A stretch of 37,997 bases of DNA. Source: Onstottus_A sp036505875. Its GTDB lineage: Bacteria > Acidobacteriota > Blastocatellia > UBA7656. Position numbers and translations under genes: made by a program. Location: assembly GCA_036505875.1 (NCBI GenBank), contig DASXSR010000187.1, positions 1-37,997 of the forward strand, in the 5' to 3' direction. This document shows positions 23,583 to 31,892 of this stretch, one piece after another. The notes under the pieces are model-generated. The model was not told the origin of the DNA. It made no database searches and saw only the letters and a program-made list of their open reading frames with translations. Position 1 is the stretch's first letter. Every line of letters begins with the position of its first letter.

Positions 23583-23612
23583 TTGACAAGCCTCAATTCG
23601 GCCACATAGACT
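23583..23612 (+). promoter_or_regulatory. possible sigma-70 promoter of the GltD-like gene
   Basis: TTGACA, 18 bases, TAGACT. The -35 is perfect and the -10 matches 4 of 6. About 160 bases of leader would precede the ATG at 23776. Confidence 0.4.
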
Positions 23613-23775
23613 CAAGTCAGTAGGAGTAAATACCTTTAATAAAGTTCGGGATTGGGTGTTGTCGCTCTGAACTCATAGCGATCACGTTCGCCGCGGCGAG
23701 CTTCGAAAGGACGATTCGATTTCGGTCACATAAAGTGTGAAGCTCTCGTCGCGCTCGGCAATCAGGAGAGATTGA

Positions 23776-25263
23776 ATGGACCTAGAACGTCAGGCCAAAT
23801 TCAAGATCCCCCGTGTCCCGGTACCCAAACAAGATTCAGAAGACCGACTTCACAACTGGAGAGAAGTCTTTCTCGGTTACTCGGCTGAAGGCGCAATAGT
23901 TGAAGCATCGCGCTGCCTTCAATGCGAGCACCAGCCTTGCACGGTTGCCTGTCCGGTCGGCAACGATATTCCCGGCGCGCTTTGGCTGCTCGAACACGGT
24001 GATTTTATCGGGGCTGCCGACAAGTTTCGCGAGACAAGCACCGAGCCGGAGATTTGCGGGCGCATCTGCCCGCAAGAAAAGCTCTGCGAAGGCGCCTGTG
24101 TAGTGGGTTATAAATATCCGCCCGTGTTCATCGGCAAACTCGAAGCATTCTGCACCGATTATCAGCGAAGAACCGAAGGCTGGCCCGAGCGAGAGAAGCA
24201 GCCGCCGACTGGAATGAGAGTGGCAATCGTCGGCGCGGGTCCCGCGGGGCTCACCGTCGCCGAAGAGCTCACAGTCGCGGGCCACGAATGCGTCGTCTAC
24301 GACATGTGGCCTAAGCCTGGAGGACTACTCCTATACGGCATTCCAAACTTCAAGCTCGAGAAGAGAGTTGTTTACGACTATCTCGAACATCTCGAATCGC
24401 TCGGAGTCAAGTTCATTTGCAACGTCAGGGTGGGCTACGGCTTCACCGTTGAAGACTTGCTCGACAAACACGGCTACGACGCGGTCTTCCTCGGCCACGG
24501 CGCAACGATCAATAGCGAGATTCGAATCGACGGCGAGCACTTGAACAATGTTTATCAAGCAACAGAATACCTGGTGCGCGGCAATCTTCCATTAGAGGAT
24601 TTGCCGGAATGGTTTCGTGAAAGGCCTCACATTGGCAAGCACACGGTCGTAGTAGGAGGCGGCGATACATCGATGGACTGCGTGCGCACGGCCAGGCGGC
24701 TCGCGCCCGATTCACAAGTGACTTTGGTCTATCGACGCACCGAAGCTGAGATGCAGGGCCGAGCCGAAGAGCGAGTGCACGCCCGCGAGGAGGGCGTAGT
24801 GTTCAACTACCTGACGACGCCTACGCGCTTCATTGGCGACCAGGAAGGAAAGGTTGTCGGGATGGAGTTGATCAGGATGGAGCTCGGTCCACCCGACAGC
24901 TCCGGCCGACAGTCGCCGGTCCCGAAGAAGGGCTCCGAGTTCACGATCGACTGCGACACTGTTGTGCTCGCAATCGGTTATGGTCCAGACGCTGAGATTG
25001 CCGAGACGGCCCACGTCGAGACGCGCAAATGGGGTTTGATAAAGGTCGAGTCCGAAGAGACCGGACGAACTTCACACCCCGGGATCTTCGCGGCCGGCGA
25101 CAACGTTCGCGGCGCTGACCTTGTAGTGACGGCTATAGGCGCGGCGCGTAAAGCCGCAGTGGCGATGGATGAATATCTCAGAGAGAAAATGCTTGAAGAG
25201 CGAGCTAGCGTCGGACAAATTCCGGCGAACCCTGAATTGGTCCTTAGTCCCGCAGCCGATTGA
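23776..25263 (+). CDS. GltD-like NAD(P)-dependent FAD/4Fe-4S oxidoreductase
   Basis: This 495-residue protein resembles the glutamate synthase small subunit. The N-terminal domain binds two 4Fe-4S clusters: C47, C50, C55 and C59 in RCLQCEHQPCTVACP, then C94, C98, C104 and C108 in ICGRICPQEKLCEGAC. The FAD site VAIVGAGPAGLT is at about 149-160, the flavin/NADPH stretch KPGGLLLYGIPNFKLEK follows, the NAD(P) site is TVVVGGGDTSMD, and the C-terminal FAD motif is HPGIFAAGDNVRGADLVVTAIG. The ATG has AGGAGAG upstream. No gltB is present, so it may instead be a NfnB-type, dihydropyrimidine-type or general electron-bifurcating subunit. It ends 4 bases from the convergent PEP-synthase-like gene. Confidence 0.85.
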   Translation: MDLERQAKFKIPRVPVPKQDSEDRLHNWREVFLGYSAEGAIVEASRCLQCEHQPCTVACPVGNDIPGALWLLEHGDFIGAADKFRETSTEPEICGRICPQEKLCEGACVVGYKYPPVFIGKLEAFCTDYQRRTEGWPEREKQPPTGMRVAIVGAGPAGLTVAEELTVAGHECVVYDMWPKPGGLLLYGIPNFKLEKRVVYDYLEHLESLGVKFICNVRVGYGFTVEDLLDKHGYDAVFLGHGATINSEIRIDGEHLNNVYQATEYLVRGNLPLEDLPEWFRERPHIGKHTVVVGGGDTSMDCVRTARRLAPDSQVTLVYRRTEAEMQGRAEERVHAREEGVVFNYLTTPTRFIGDQEGKVVGMELIRMELGPPDSSGRQSPVPKKGSEFTIDCDTVVLAIGYGPDAEIAETAHVETRKWGLIKVESEETGRTSHPGIFAAGDNVRGADLVVTAIGAARKAAVAMDEYLREKMLEERASVGQIPANPELVLSPAAD

Positions 25264-25267
25264 TTCA

Positions 25268-27280
25268 TTAACTTCCTTCTATGTATGGCCGCGACTGCAC
25301 GATGAACAACTGTCCATTGCGGTAGACCCACTCGATGTCCTGGTCCCGTTCGCCAAACACTCGCTTTAGTCGGAGCGCCGCAGTGGCAAGCTGTCTGACC
25401 ATTTGATCCGTTAGCACGCGACGCTGCTGTTCAATGGTTACTTCTTTTATTCCGCCGCGCTCGTCGAATGCCAGCATTGTGTCTTCGTCCGAGCGAGTAA
25501 GGACTTGAATCGCGCCCGAGCGCGGATGGAAGATCACTTGCTCGGCAACTCGACGGCCCTCGACTACTTTCATCCCGAGCCCGCGTTTTGCGTTCACGTA
25601 AATGGCTGCGCGATCCGCGCGATCAAACGGATCAGTAGTGATCGCTACGCCGGCGCTGTCGGCGTTGATGCCTTCCTGGATCAACACCGCCGGGTAAACC
25701 GCGAAGTGACTCAAGCCGAAACTCTCGCGCGCTTCGTATGCTTCGTAGTTCCAAACCGAAGCCCACACCGTCTTGATCGCTTCCATCAACTGATCGTCGC
25801 TTCGGACGTTGGGCACGGTGGTGTAGAGCCCGGCGCCGCTGAAGTTCGGCAAGTCCTCAGCATTTGTCGAGCTTCGCGCAAACAAACCTTTGCCCTCGAA
25901 TTCTCGATGGACCTTTTTAAGGACGGTTCGCGGGAAGCTCTCATCGTGACGGCCTTCCTGGATCCACTTGCGGATATCCGCCAGTCGCGCCTTGCGATAA
26001 CGCGGATCGTGAACGAAGCGTTCTTCCTCGATGGCAGCAGCAATGCGTTCTTCGAGATGGTTCTCGTGGATGAATTGTTGATAGTAATGAAACGGAATCG
26101 CGAAGCCGGGCGGGACAACGATGCCCGGCAAGCGCGCGTGAACTATCTCGCCCAGGTTCGCTGATTTTGCGCCGAAGCGAATGGCGTCAGTTGCGCGCTG
26201 ATGATTCAAATCGGTGAGACGGTCATAGGTCAGATCGGCTCGCGGCGTAACCAGATCGCTGCGCCTCACCCATTCACGGTTGCGCTGATCGACCTCGCGC
26301 GCTTCGGCTGGCGCGAGGCTGTAGTCGTTCTCGCGCACTTCCAGACGCACGTATTTGCCCTCGAGTGTCTTGAAGAGCTTATCGGCGTTTTTGATCGTCG
26401 CGTTAGGGATTCCCCATGACTTGGCAAGCATATTGACGTGAGACAACGGCGAAGCGTGTTCGGTAGTTATGATTCCCGATAGCGGAGTTAGATGTATTGG
26501 AACCTCTTTGAAGATCACGATCTGGTTTCGGTCGATGACGGTCTCGTCGGTGACGCGGTCGATGATTCGAAGCTGGCCGATTCCGGCGCCGAGATTTAGT
26601 GGCTGATAGGCTCGATCCGCGGCGAGCTCGCTCGCAGTAAGCACAGGCAGTCGCGCATCGCTTGTTGCTGCCGAATTGAGCTCACGCGCGACCGTTTCTT
26701 GCGCTTGTGAGTTGGGCTTAAAGAAGAGCGGCGCGTAAAAGCTCTTCTTGAGCGCCGCGTAACACTCGGCAAGCAAATGGTTGGTGATTTGATCGCCTTC
26801 CCAGAACTCAAATGTAAACTTATCCGCGGCAGTCTGATACGCGATTGTGCCGAGAATGAAACGCCGGTCTGGCTTCAAGAAGTTGTTATCGTAGAACGCG
26901 CGGCCACGCTCCAACGAAAGATAAGTTGCATTGGCGAAGTCCTTGTGAAATTGATACGCGCGGGAGTTGATGTAATAGACTCGATCTTGCGAGCGCCGGT
27001 CGATCACGAACATCATGTGGGGTAGCGCATACAGACGGCCGCGATAGTAAACTCGCGCCAGGAGATCGAAATCGGCCCGCGAGTTGATCCGCTCCAGAGA
27101 GCTTACAACGGGGACCGGCTCTTTCGCAGCGGGGCGTTTTGCAGCCGACCGTTGCGGCGAGATTGTATAGGCGTCGTCATACAAGATGAAGATGCCGAGC
27201 AAAGCAGCAAAACAAGCTTGCCGCCCTCTCGATCGTCGATTCTGTCTGAGTGATCCCACGATGACAATTAATCTTAGCAT
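25268..27280 (-). CDS. exported PEP-synthase-like protein with swapped phosphohistidine and ATP-grasp domains
   Basis: The protein has 670 residues. A hydrophobic N-terminal segment (CFAALLGIFILYDDA, about 23-37) followed by a Lys/Pro/Ala linker suggests export or anchoring. Residues 65-200 are unassigned. A phosphohistidine swivel domain (about 230-310) carries TTEHASPLSHVNMLAKSWGIPNA with H281 as the expected phosphorylated residue. It is followed, not preceded, by the PPDK/PEP-synthase ATP-binding domain (about 365-665): RFGAKSANLGEI, VPPGFAIPF, FARSSTNAEDLPNFSGAG and DIEWVYRNGQLFIVQSRPY. This order is that of glucan/water dikinases; the PEP/pyruvate barrel is missing. Phosphotransfer to an unknown acceptor is inferred. 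The exact start is uncertain. Confidence 0.75.
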   Translation of the reverse strand: MLRLIVIVGSLRQNRRSRGRQACFAALLGIFILYDDAYTISPQRSAAKRPAAKEPVPVVSSLERINSRADFDLLARVYYRGRLYALPHMMFVIDRRSQDRVYYINSRAYQFHKDFANATYLSLERGRAFYDNNFLKPDRRFILGTIAYQTAADKFTFEFWEGDQITNHLLAECYAALKKSFYAPLFFKPNSQAQETVARELNSAATSDARLPVLTASELAADRAYQPLNLGAGIGQLRIIDRVTDETVIDRNQIVIFKEVPIHLTPLSGIITTEHASPLSHVNMLAKSWGIPNATIKNADKLFKTLEGKYVRLEVRENDYSLAPAEAREVDQRNREWVRRSDLVTPRADLTYDRLTDLNHQRATDAIRFGAKSANLGEIVHARLPGIVVPPGFAIPFHYYQQFIHENHLEERIAAAIEEERFVHDPRYRKARLADIRKWIQEGRHDESFPRTVLKKVHREFEGKGLFARSSTNAEDLPNFSGAGLYTTVPNVRSDDQLMEAIKTVWASVWNYEAYEARESFGLSHFAVYPAVLIQEGINADSAGVAITTDPFDRADRAAIYVNAKRGLGMKVVEGRRVAEQVIFHPRSGAIQVLTRSDEDTMLAFDERGGIKEVTIEQQRRVLTDQMVRQLATAALRLKRVFGERDQDIEWVYRNGQLFIVQSRPYIEGS

Positions 27281-27305
27281 GGCTTGCAGAGCGTTCTCAG
27301 GAACG

Positions 27306-27334
27306 TTGACTCACGAAGCCGTCGGCGTGATAAT
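27306..27334 (+). promoter_or_regulatory. predicted sigma-70 promoter of the GMC dehydrogenase operon
   Basis: TTGACT, 17 bases, GATAAT: 5 of 6 matches in both boxes and ideal spacing. The predicted start is near 27341, about 47 bases before the ATG at 27388. Confidence 0.65.
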
Positions 27335-27387
27335 GAACGGCGCAACGTTGCTACTTTGAAAACGGGAATTCAAGAAGGGATGGAAGG

Positions 27388-27975
27388 ATGGACACGCAAG
27401 AGGTTTCACGGAGATTATTTCTCATTAGATCGTTGACGGGAGTGAGCTCGGCATGGCTGGTTTTGCGATTGCCTGACATCGTAGCTGCTCAAGAGCACGC
27501 GCATCACGCAGCTCAGTCTGAGACGCCAACAAAATTCGAGTTCTTCACACCGGAACAGGCCACCGAAGTCGAAGCCATCGCCGCGCAGATCATACCGACT
27601 GACGACACACCCGGCGCCCGCGAGGCAAGAGTAATCTATTTCATCGACCGCGCGCTCACTACATTCGATAAGGACAAACAACAACAATACGTCAAAGGTG
27701 TCAAAGAGCTTCAAGCGAAGCAGAAGAAGATGTTCAAGAACTCAGCCAGGTTCTCGAGCCTGAGATCGGAAGACCAGATCAAAGTTCTGAAGTCGCTCGA
27801 AAAAACCCCGTTCTTCGAGACTGTGCGCGTTCACACGATAATGGGTTTCTTCGCCGATCCGTCTTACGGCGGCAACTACGACAAGATCGGCTGGAAGTTG
27901 ATCGGGTTCCAGGACGACTTCTATTTCAAACCCCCGTTCGGCTATTACGATCGCGAATACAAAGAAGCGCAGTGA
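27388..27975 (+). CDS. gluconate 2-dehydrogenase subunit 3 family protein
   Basis: The protein has 195 residues. The N-terminus (SRRLFLIRSLTGVSSAWLVLRLPDIVAAQ) resembles a Tat signal, as usual for the small subunit that carries its FAD partner through the Tat system. The family pattern FFTPEQATEVEAIAAQIIPTDDTPGAREARVIYFIDRAL is clear (about 51-90), with a C-terminal GYYDREYKE. It probably chaperones or bridges the GMC flavoprotein encoded 9 bases downstream. GGAAGG lies just before the ATG and a strong promoter is upstream. Confidence 0.88.
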   Translation: MDTQEVSRRLFLIRSLTGVSSAWLVLRLPDIVAAQEHAHHAAQSETPTKFEFFTPEQATEVEAIAAQIIPTDDTPGAREARVIYFIDRALTTFDKDKQQQYVKGVKELQAKQKKMFKNSARFSSLRSEDQIKVLKSLEKTPFFETVRVHTIMGFFADPSYGGNYDKIGWKLIGFQDDFYFKPPFGYYDREYKEAQ

Positions 27976-27984
27976 GCAAGGAAC

Positions 27985-29658
27985 GTGACCAGCAAGATGA
28001 ATCCACAACAGCCGAAGTTTGAAACGCAATCACAGGTCGACTTCGTCGTCATCGGCGCCGGGGCCGCCGGCGGCATCATCGCGAAGGAGTTGTCCACCGC
28101 GGGGTTTCAAGTCGTGGTCCTTGAGCAAGGCCCTTACTTGAAAGAGAAAGATTTTGATCACGATGAGATAAAGAATTTTTGGCAGCACGCTTTGGTCAAT
28201 GATTGGAGTAAACAACCTACAACTTTTCGCAAGACACCAAACGCGAAGGCCAGGGTTCAACCTGCCATCATTTACGGGCGAATGGTAGGCGGCGGCAACG
28301 TGCACTTCACAGCGAATTTCTGGCGGTTTCACGAAATAGATTTCGTAGAGCGAAGCAAGCTCGGAACGATTGCGGGAACCGGCTTTGATGATTGGCCCAT
28401 TACTTACGCTGAGCTCGAGCCGTATTACACTAAGGCCGAGTGGGAGCTGGGCATCTCCGGCGAGCCGGGGCCGTTCGATCCGCCGCGATCCAAGCCCTAT
28501 CCGCTTCCGCCGCTACCGATCAAATCTTCGGGGGCCCTACTCGCAAAAGGCGCGCGCAAGCTCGGCTGGCACCCCCAAGCAGCGCCGATGGCCATCATCT
28601 CTCAGCCTTATCGCGGACGCAGCGGGTGTTCACATTGTGGTTTCTGCGAAGCGTTTGGATGCGAGGTGAAAGCAAAGTCGAGCACGCTTGCGACCGTAAT
28701 TCCGGAAGCGGAGAAGACGGGTCACTGCGAGATCCGACCGAACAGTTACGTTCGGAAGATCGAGACCGACGACGCGGGCCGCGTGACCGGCGTGATCTAC
28801 TTCGACGACAAGAAGACTGAAGTGTTTCAACGAGCGAAAGCTGTCGTGCTGTGCGCAAACGGCGCGGAGTCGGCGAGGCTTCTTCTGATTTCCAAGTCGA
28901 ACCTGTTTCCGAACGGACTCGCGAATTCGAGCGGTCTCGTGGGCAAGTATCTGATGTTCAACGCCGGAGGATTCGCCACTGGCGTCTTCGAGCACGAGTT
29001 GAATGAATTCAAGAGCGTGGTGGTCACGCGAATAATTCACGACTTCTACGATTCGGACCCGAAGCGAGGCTTCTACGGCGGCGGCGGAATCGATATGCGT
29101 TTCGATGTCACCCCCATAGGCTTTGCGCTCGGAGGTGCCTTGCCGCGCGAGACCCCGCGCTGGGGCGCCGACTACAAGAAGGCTCTCAGAGATTCTTTCA
29201 CTCGAACGGTATACTCGTTCGGCCACACGACTTCGTTGCCGGTTGAACGGAACAGCATTTCGCTCGATCACGTGACCAAAGACGCGTGGGGTTTGCCTGC
29301 GATGCGAGTGACCTACAAAGATCACCCGGACGACCTCAAGATCGCCAAATTCTTTTCAGACCGCGGCAAGGAACTACTCGAAGCGGCCGGCGCGAAGAAG
29401 GTTTGGTCGGCGCCGGTCGAGGAGCAACAGTTTGGCGTCCATTTGCTGGGCACGTGTCGGATGGGAAACGATCCGAAGCGATCTGTGGTTAATAAGTATC
29501 ATCAAGCTCATGATGTGCCGAACCTCTTTGTCTGCGACGGCAGCAGCTTCGTGACGTCGGGGCGTGGCCAGCCGACCTGCACGATTCAAGCGCTTGCGTA
29601 TAGGGCTGCGGATCACATCATTCGCATGGCGAAGAGCGGAGAGATAAAGAGTGCGTAG
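27985..29658 (+). CDS. GMC family oxidoreductase (gluconate-dehydrogenase-type FAD subunit)
   Basis: This flavoprotein of about 557 residues oxidises an alcohol or sugar in the periplasm. The N-terminal FAD site VDFVVIGAGAAGGIIAKEL and the C-terminal GMC half (LLGTCRMGNDP, VPNLFVCDGSSFVTSGRGQPTCTIQALAYRAADHI) are intact; the GMC catalytic histidine is expected near GVHLLGTCRMG. A CSHCGFCEAFGCEVKAKS cluster in the middle may bind metal or form disulphides. The GTG at 27985 lies 9 bases after the subunit 3 stop; an ATG at 27997 is an alternative start. The cytochrome c subunit that normally completes such dehydrogenases does not follow. The sugar substrate cannot be named. Confidence 0.88.
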   Translation: MTSKMNPQQPKFETQSQVDFVVIGAGAAGGIIAKELSTAGFQVVVLEQGPYLKEKDFDHDEIKNFWQHALVNDWSKQPTTFRKTPNAKARVQPAIIYGRMVGGGNVHFTANFWRFHEIDFVERSKLGTIAGTGFDDWPITYAELEPYYTKAEWELGISGEPGPFDPPRSKPYPLPPLPIKSSGALLAKGARKLGWHPQAAPMAIISQPYRGRSGCSHCGFCEAFGCEVKAKSSTLATVIPEAEKTGHCEIRPNSYVRKIETDDAGRVTGVIYFDDKKTEVFQRAKAVVLCANGAESARLLLISKSNLFPNGLANSSGLVGKYLMFNAGGFATGVFEHELNEFKSVVVTRIIHDFYDSDPKRGFYGGGGIDMRFDVTPIGFALGGALPRETPRWGADYKKALRDSFTRTVYSFGHTTSLPVERNSISLDHVTKDAWGLPAMRVTYKDHPDDLKIAKFFSDRGKELLEAAGAKKVWSAPVEEQQFGVHLLGTCRMGNDPKRSVVNKYHQAHDVPNLFVCDGSSFVTSGRGQPTCTIQALAYRAADHIIRMAKSGEIKSA

Positions 29659-29717
29659 CGCTTGCTTCTTCGCCGATGGGCTGGCGTCCGCCCAAGATAT
29701 CTTTCGAAAGTCCGGCC

Positions 29718-29924
29718 TTAGACCGTTGGATGGCGTCGCGCGTATGAGTAAGCTGTACAAGCCGAGATGACGTGACAGACCCAACCGAACCAGCCTCCGG
29801 TTCCAATCCATATTCCCGGCGTGACGATCAGCCAAAAGATTCCGCGAAGAATCTTGCCGTTGTAAATTTGACCGACGCCCGGAATGAAAAGGCTCAGCAC
29901 TGCCGCTATGCCTGGGTCTCTCAT
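29718..29924 (-). CDS. TM2-domain small membrane protein
   Basis: This 68-residue protein has two membrane segments. The motif AAVLSLFIPGVGQIYNGKILRGIFWLI is typical of TM2/DUF5683-like small proteins. The ATG at 29924 has GAGGAGAG 7 bases upstream; a longer open frame upstream lacks support. Function is unknown. It is convergent with the GMC gene and divergent from the sigma-factor operon. Confidence 0.75.
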   Translation of the reverse strand: MRDPGIAAVLSLFIPGVGQIYNGKILRGIFWLIVTPGIWIGTGGWFGWVCHVISACTAYSYARRHPTV

Positions 29925-30049
29925 TAATCTCTCCTCACTTTGATACGAAGCGAGGCTTATGAAAAGTTCAGAAGATGTCGTAAGCTTTTCGCTCGGGCTC
30001 GGCGGACGAAAAAGCTGCACTCGATCATCAAACCGGCGCGTACTTATGT

Positions 30050-30631
30050 ATGGTGGGGTGGGAAGGAACAATCGTTTTGGATAAGGCGACCGCAGCGCGG
30101 CTGGACGATCGGATCGAACGGTCGGCGCTGGAAGACGAGTTGGCCTTCGAGCAGATCGTTCGCCGTCACCAGGGAATGGTCTTCAGTCTGGCCTATCACT
30201 ACTTGCGTGATCGCTCGCTTGCCGAGGAGCTGGCGCAGGAAGTATTTTTGAATCTGCACCAGAACCTTAACGCGATAAAGTCCCCCGAGCACCTCACGTT
30301 CTGGCTGCGCAAGGTTACAAGCCACCGCTGCATCGACCAGTCGCGGCGCCAGAAGGTCCGGCCTCAGGTCAGCCTCGAAGATGTGCCCGAGCCGGCAGCC
30401 ACCGCCAAAGAAAACGATCTGTTTCTTTCCGAGATGCTGCGTCGAGTGGTAGACACGCTTCCGGAGAAGGCGAGAATGGTGGTGATACTTCGTTACCAGG
30501 AGGACCTTGATCCGATGGAGATCGCGAAGGTGATGGATATGCCACTCAACACGGTGAAGAGTCACTTGCGGCGTTCGCTCTCGATGCTTAGAGACAAGCT
30601 GAGCCGCACGTTGGGGGAGGTAGCAGTATGA
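30050..30631 (+). CDS. ECF-type sigma-70 family RNA polymerase sigma factor
   Basis: The protein has 193 residues or slightly fewer. Region 2 is AFEQIVRRHQGMVFSLAYHYLRDRSLAEELAQEVFLNLHQN, with FWLRKVTSHRCIDQSRR completing it; region 4 is LPEKARMVVILRYQEDLDPMEIAKVMDMPLNTVKSHLRRSLSMLRDKL with a normal helix-turn-helix. Translation may start at the ATG at 30050 or at a TTG at 30077, which has GGAAGGA 9 bases upstream. The stop overlaps the next start (ATGA), where a membrane protein that looks like its anti-sigma factor begins. It probably controls its own operon and envelope functions; the target promoter motif was not identified. Confidence 0.88.
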   Translation: MVGWEGTIVLDKATAARLDDRIERSALEDELAFEQIVRRHQGMVFSLAYHYLRDRSLAEELAQEVFLNLHQNLNAIKSPEHLTFWLRKVTSHRCIDQSRRQKVRPQVSLEDVPEPAATAKENDLFLSEMLRRVVDTLPEKARMVVILRYQEDLDPMEIAKVMDMPLNTVKSHLRRSLSMLRDKLSRTLGEVAV

Positions 30632-31173
30632 GTCGCCTCGATGATGAACTGAGAATCGCTTTCAGACGCGAGCCACCGCCGGCTGATTTTCTGACGCGGG
30701 TTCTCGAGCGAGCAGCTTTGCAGCCCGAGCCACGTCCGAGCTGGTGGCAAAGGCTGGCGATGCTGCTGGGGACGCCGAGGTTGCGGTGGGTGGCAATCGG
30801 AGTTACCGCCTTACTGCTGCTGGCGGTAAGCGCGGTTCAGTATGGCAGATTGCGCGGAGCCGTGACGGAGGATCGCCCCAGAGTTGCCGAGGTGCCGCCG
30901 CATTCAGAAGCCGGAGAGAGAGATGCTGCCAGCCCCGCGGTTGACGGCTCTCAAGATGGCGGGGCTCGCTCAATATCAACGCCGCGCGAATTGCTGCAGC
31001 GTCACCGCGCTTCCACGAGCCAGGTGAAAGCGCCGGCTCACGATGATCGGCAGAGGGTGACAATCGCTGAAGCAAGAGCCGCCAAAGAGAAATTAATGCT
31101 GGCGCTTTACATTGCGAGCGCCACGCTCAACGATGCGGAGAGGGCGGTTCACGACGACAGCCCCAAGCCATAG
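30628..31173 (+). CDS. probable membrane-bound anti-sigma factor
   Basis: This 181-residue protein has one membrane helix (about 53-70, WVAIGVTALLLLAVSAV). The cytoplasmic N-terminus (LDDELRIAFRREPPPADFLTRVLERA) resembles the short region of anti-sigma proteins that binds ECF sigma factors, though no zinc-binding HxxxCxxC is present. The outer part is polar and disordered, with a C-terminal helix (EARAAKEKLMLALYIASATLNDAERAVHD). The ATGA overlap with the sigma gene supports the pairing. The assignment rests mainly on position and topology. Confidence 0.7.
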   Translation: MSRLDDELRIAFRREPPPADFLTRVLERAALQPEPRPSWWQRLAMLLGTPRLRWVAIGVTALLLLAVSAVQYGRLRGAVTEDRPRVAEVPPHSEAGERDAASPAVDGSQDGGARSISTPRELLQRHRASTSQVKAPAHDDRQRVTIAEARAAKEKLMLALYIASATLNDAERAVHDDSPKP

Positions 31174-31208
31174 CTCTAAGAAGTTCGGTAGTTAATATTG
31201 GAGGACTT

Positions 31209-31886
31209 ATGAAAACAGTTATGACCAAATCACTGCGCGCGGTCGCGTTTTTTTCGGCGCTCTCGGTCTTCGCGACGGCTTCGGCTTTCGCGCAGGATCC
31301 AGCGAAGATCGATATGAGCCACCTCGACCGCTTTGCCGACCGCGCCGATAAGGTGATCGATGTCACTGTGGATGGACAGTTGCTGCGACTGGCGGCTTCG
31401 ATCTTGAACGAGAAGCGCTCGCCCGACGAAGGGAAGATCAAGGAACTGATACTCGGCTTGAAAGGCATCTTCGTCAAGCGGTTCGAGTTCGAGAAGGAAG
31501 GCGAGTACACGATGGCTGATGTCGATTCGATCCGCTCGCAGTTGAATGCGCCTGGATGGACGCGGGTCGCAAACGTTCGCAGCAAGCGCGCGGGAAACTA
31601 TGATGTCGTAATCATGAGCGAAGGCAGTGTGATCAAGGGCCTCGCCGTCCTGGCCGCTGAAGCCAAGGCTTTCACCGTTGTGAACATCGTCGGCCCGGTA
31701 GACCTTGCCAAGTTGTCGGAGCTGGAAGGGAAGTTCGGAATCCCGCATTTCGGGTTAGAGCAGATACCGGGCGTCTCGGTTACAGAAAAGAAGAAGGACA
31801 AAGACCCAGAACCCGAGAAGCAAGAAAACAAAACCGAGAAGAAACCGCCGACGCTAGTTCGGAGCGAGAAACCGCCGAGGGGGTAA
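31209..31886 (+). CDS. exported DUF4252 protein
   Basis: The protein has 225 residues with a signal peptide (LRAVAFFSALSVFATASAFAQ). The core (residues about 35-165) matches DUF4252: IDMSHLDRFADRADKVIDVTVDGQLLRLAA, a central GIFVKRFEFEKEGEY, and RAGNYDVVIMSEGSVIKGLAVLAAEAKAFTVVNIVGPVDLAKLSEL. The tail is lysine-, glutamate- and proline-rich and probably disordered. GGAGG precedes the ATG. DUF4252 proteins commonly lie beside sigma/anti-sigma genes in Acidobacteriota and Bacteroidota, so this is a likely target or sensor of the system. Biochemical function is unknown. Confidence 0.82.
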   Translation: MKTVMTKSLRAVAFFSALSVFATASAFAQDPAKIDMSHLDRFADRADKVIDVTVDGQLLRLAASILNEKRSPDEGKIKELILGLKGIFVKRFEFEKEGEYTMADVDSIRSQLNAPGWTRVANVRSKRAGNYDVVIMSEGSVIKGLAVLAAEAKAFTVVNIVGPVDLAKLSELEGKFGIPHFGLEQIPGVSVTEKKKDKDPEPEKQENKTEKKPPTLVRSEKPPRG

Positions 31887-31892
31887 CCAGCG

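Noticed and set aside
23518..23589. A 24-residue extension of LarB from a TTG
   Set aside because: The residues are not in the family and the stretch contains the likely -10 box; the GTG at 23517 fits the usual N-terminus.
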